Source: Bigelowiella natans CCMP2755
Lineage: Eukaryota; Cercozoa; Chlorarachniophyceae
Length of the DNA stretch: 24,480 nt
Reading direction: 5' to 3'
Assembly: GCA_000320545.1 (NCBI GenBank)
Contig: ADNK01000629.1
Coordinates: forward strand, 1-24,480
Shown here: positions 22,951 to 24,480 of the stretch, one piece after another
Position numbering within the stretch: position 1 is the stretch's first letter
Layout: each line of letters starts with the position of its first letter
The notes under the pieces: generated by a model
Database searches by the model: none
What the model was told of the DNA's origin: nothing
Seen by the model: the letters and a program-made list of their open reading frames with translations, nothing else
Translations under genes and position numbers: made by a program

Positions 22951-23629
22951 CTAATCATCATCATCATCATCATCATCTAATGTTTTTTTTAAAAATAGTT
23001 GTTCTACTCTCACATTCTAACAGATTTACTCTTTGAAACTGACAAGAAGTAGCCAAGTATTATGTGTACTACTACTACTACTACTACTATTGCTGCGACT
23101 ATTGCTACTACAACCATTTTCATTTGAAGAATATCTAAAGCACTATTTTTTTCTTCGTTTAAGTCTTCTCCTCCCGTACTTTCATAAATAATTGTTGTTT
23201 GCAGAAGAAATGGGGGAGGGAGGAGACAACGATTAAAGGTGGATTGTTATCGCTATGAAAGAATCATCATCATCATCACCATCATCAACATCATCATCAA
23301 GATGCTTCAACTCATCTATTCTTTCACTAATGTAATACGAGTTTCTGGTGCGATGTTATAATACTATTTCCAATCGCACTTACATTATTCTCTGCTATTA
23401 AATACTCATCAACCTGGTTTTCTCTCCTCCCAAGTAAGCAATCCCCTTCTCCCCCTCCTTGTTCTTTTTCTTGTTCAATTTTCTTCTTTGCCTTCGGGGA
23501 TATCATATACACATGGTAAGACAGCTAGGAAAATGATAATGTTTCTGCTGCTACTGCAGTAATGGTAAGGGAGTCATAACCATGTTGTTAGCATCATCAT
23601 CATCATCATCATCATCATCATTATCAGTA

Positions 23630-24071
23630 TCACCTTCTCCTTGACCGTGCAACAGAGCGAAATTCGTTTACATTATCAAAAGCAGCAGCAGCAGCAGCAG
23701 CAGCAGGATGATGATGATGATGATCATGATGATGATGATGTTGATGATCATCATCATCATTGTCATCATGCTTTCCCCACTTGGCATCAATCATTTTTGA
23801 CACAATTTCATCGAAGTTATCTGAATAAAGTAGATCCTCAGCTACTGCTGCTGCTGGTCCCCCCCCTCTGGTATCGTCCTCCTCGTTATTATTCCTACCC
23901 TGCTCATCATCATCATATTCCCTATCATCCTCGTTTTCATGCTGCTGCTGGTGCTGCTGCTGGTGGTGGTGGTGGCTCTCAGAATTCTTATCATTGTTAT
24001 TGTTATCATTATCATCATCATCATTATTATTATTATTTTTATTCGGAAAAGCAGCTTTCTTTTCCAGTCTC
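23630..24071 (-). CDS. Candidate low-complexity exon, Asn/Asp/His/Gln-rich
   Basis: On the minus strand a good acceptor (tatatcag) is followed at 24071 by an open frame to the TGA/TAA at 23630. It runs RLEKKAAFPNK, Asn/Asp runs, His/Gln runs, an acidic part, then a normal-looking stretch EDLLYSDNFDEIVSKMIDAK, more His and Ala runs and FDNVNEFRSVARSRR. The repeats TTA/ATC, CTG and GAT stay in one frame across 440 bp, which is unusual here. Possible donors are GTAAAC after FDN (about 23672) and GTGATA after RSRR. It may be a linker exon of NOB1 or belong to another gene. I do not recognise the protein, and a chance frame through repeats cannot be excluded. Confidence 0.35.
23681..23760. repeat. 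(GCA)n then (GAT)n arrays
   Basis: GCA units at 23681-23706 are followed by GAT/ATC units to about 23760. In the minus frame of the candidate exon they code Ala and Asp/His runs. Confidence 0.94.
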
Positions 24072-24480
24072 CTGATATAATAGAAGACACTTAGATATCC
24101 TGCTCCTATCCCCCTCCCCCTTATCATGCCGCTATGTTCTCAGTCAGTCAAAGAATGATGATGATGATGATGATGATAGTGGTGGTGGTGGTGGTGGTGG
24201 GGGAGGATAGTTTTATACCCTTGTATTATTGCAGAATGGGGGCCGTCATGTGTAGTGCTTATATACTGATAGCCTTTCTTCTCATATTCATCTTGCAACG
24301 AATAGCCCCACCTTAAATTGCATACATTAATATTACGATAATAATACACGTCATTAAGCATGTCTGCAAACTAAAGAGTAGTAATAGATACACCACAAAC
24401 GAGGGAGTGTGATGGTGGTGGTGTTGGTGATAATGATGATGATTTCGGAATAGATGGGAGGAGGAGGAGGAGGAAGAAGA

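Larger units (their letters stand above)
22951..24480. other. Region upstream of recognised NOB1 exons; possible unassigned exons
   Basis: Expected to hold earlier NOB1 exons. Minus-strand pieces that read like coding sequence are 23512-23390 (a charged lysine/glutamate-rich stretch ending in ENN before a GTAAGT donor), about 23325-23280 (ERIDELKHLDD) and the long low-complexity frame described separately. No PIN-domain motif could be recognised in any of them, and they could not be phased into one chain. (ATC)n, (GAT)n and (CTA)n arrays fill the rest. Confidence 0.45.

Overview
The window is nuclear DNA from an intron-rich eukaryote, probably microbial. Four conserved eukaryotic housekeeping genes can be assembled from short exons separated by GT-AG introns, and the introns are full of microsatellites ((AT)n, (CTA/TAG)n, (ATC/GAT)n, (GAA/TTC)n, (CA)n, (GA)n). 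There is no bacterial or organellar gene structure. I cannot name the species. Almost all long open frames in the window are translated repeats, so genes have to be read exon by exon from family motifs and splice phase.

Layout: (1) 1-709, no exon recognised, probably upstream intron of DHPS. (2) 710-5258 (+), deoxyhypusine synthase (DHPS), 19 exons, 5' end missing, 313 codons before the stop. (3) 5259-6948, microsatellite-poor convergent spacer. (4) 15291-6949 (-), a ZGPAT-type CCCH / Tudor-like / G-patch protein, modelled as 28 exons and 622 residues, including a 14-nt microexon. (5) 15292-15988, divergent promoter region. (6) 15989-18506 (+), AICAR formyltransferase, 7 exons, 421 residues, with only the formyltransferase half of ATIC/PurH. 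(7) 18507-19671, second microsatellite-poor convergent spacer. (8) 22950-19672 (-), 3' part of NOB1, 11 exons. Its pre-rRNA nuclease (PIN) part is not found; it may lie beyond 24480 or in unrecognised exons between 22951 and 24480.

DHPS faces ZGPAT tail to tail, ZGPAT and AICARFT are head to head, and AICARFT faces NOB1 tail to tail. The genes serve different processes (eIF5A hypusination, RNA-linked regulation, purine synthesis, 18S rRNA maturation), so this is ordinary gene packing and not an operon.

Most interesting points: the stand-alone AICARFT; a ZZ-like zinc finger reading straight into NOB1; repeats whose unit matches splice-site sequence and which often start at intron ends; repeat tracts that stay in frame inside exons; and several local tandem duplications in introns. 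All exon boundaries are by eye from motif, phase and GT/AG; no transcript evidence or database search was available.
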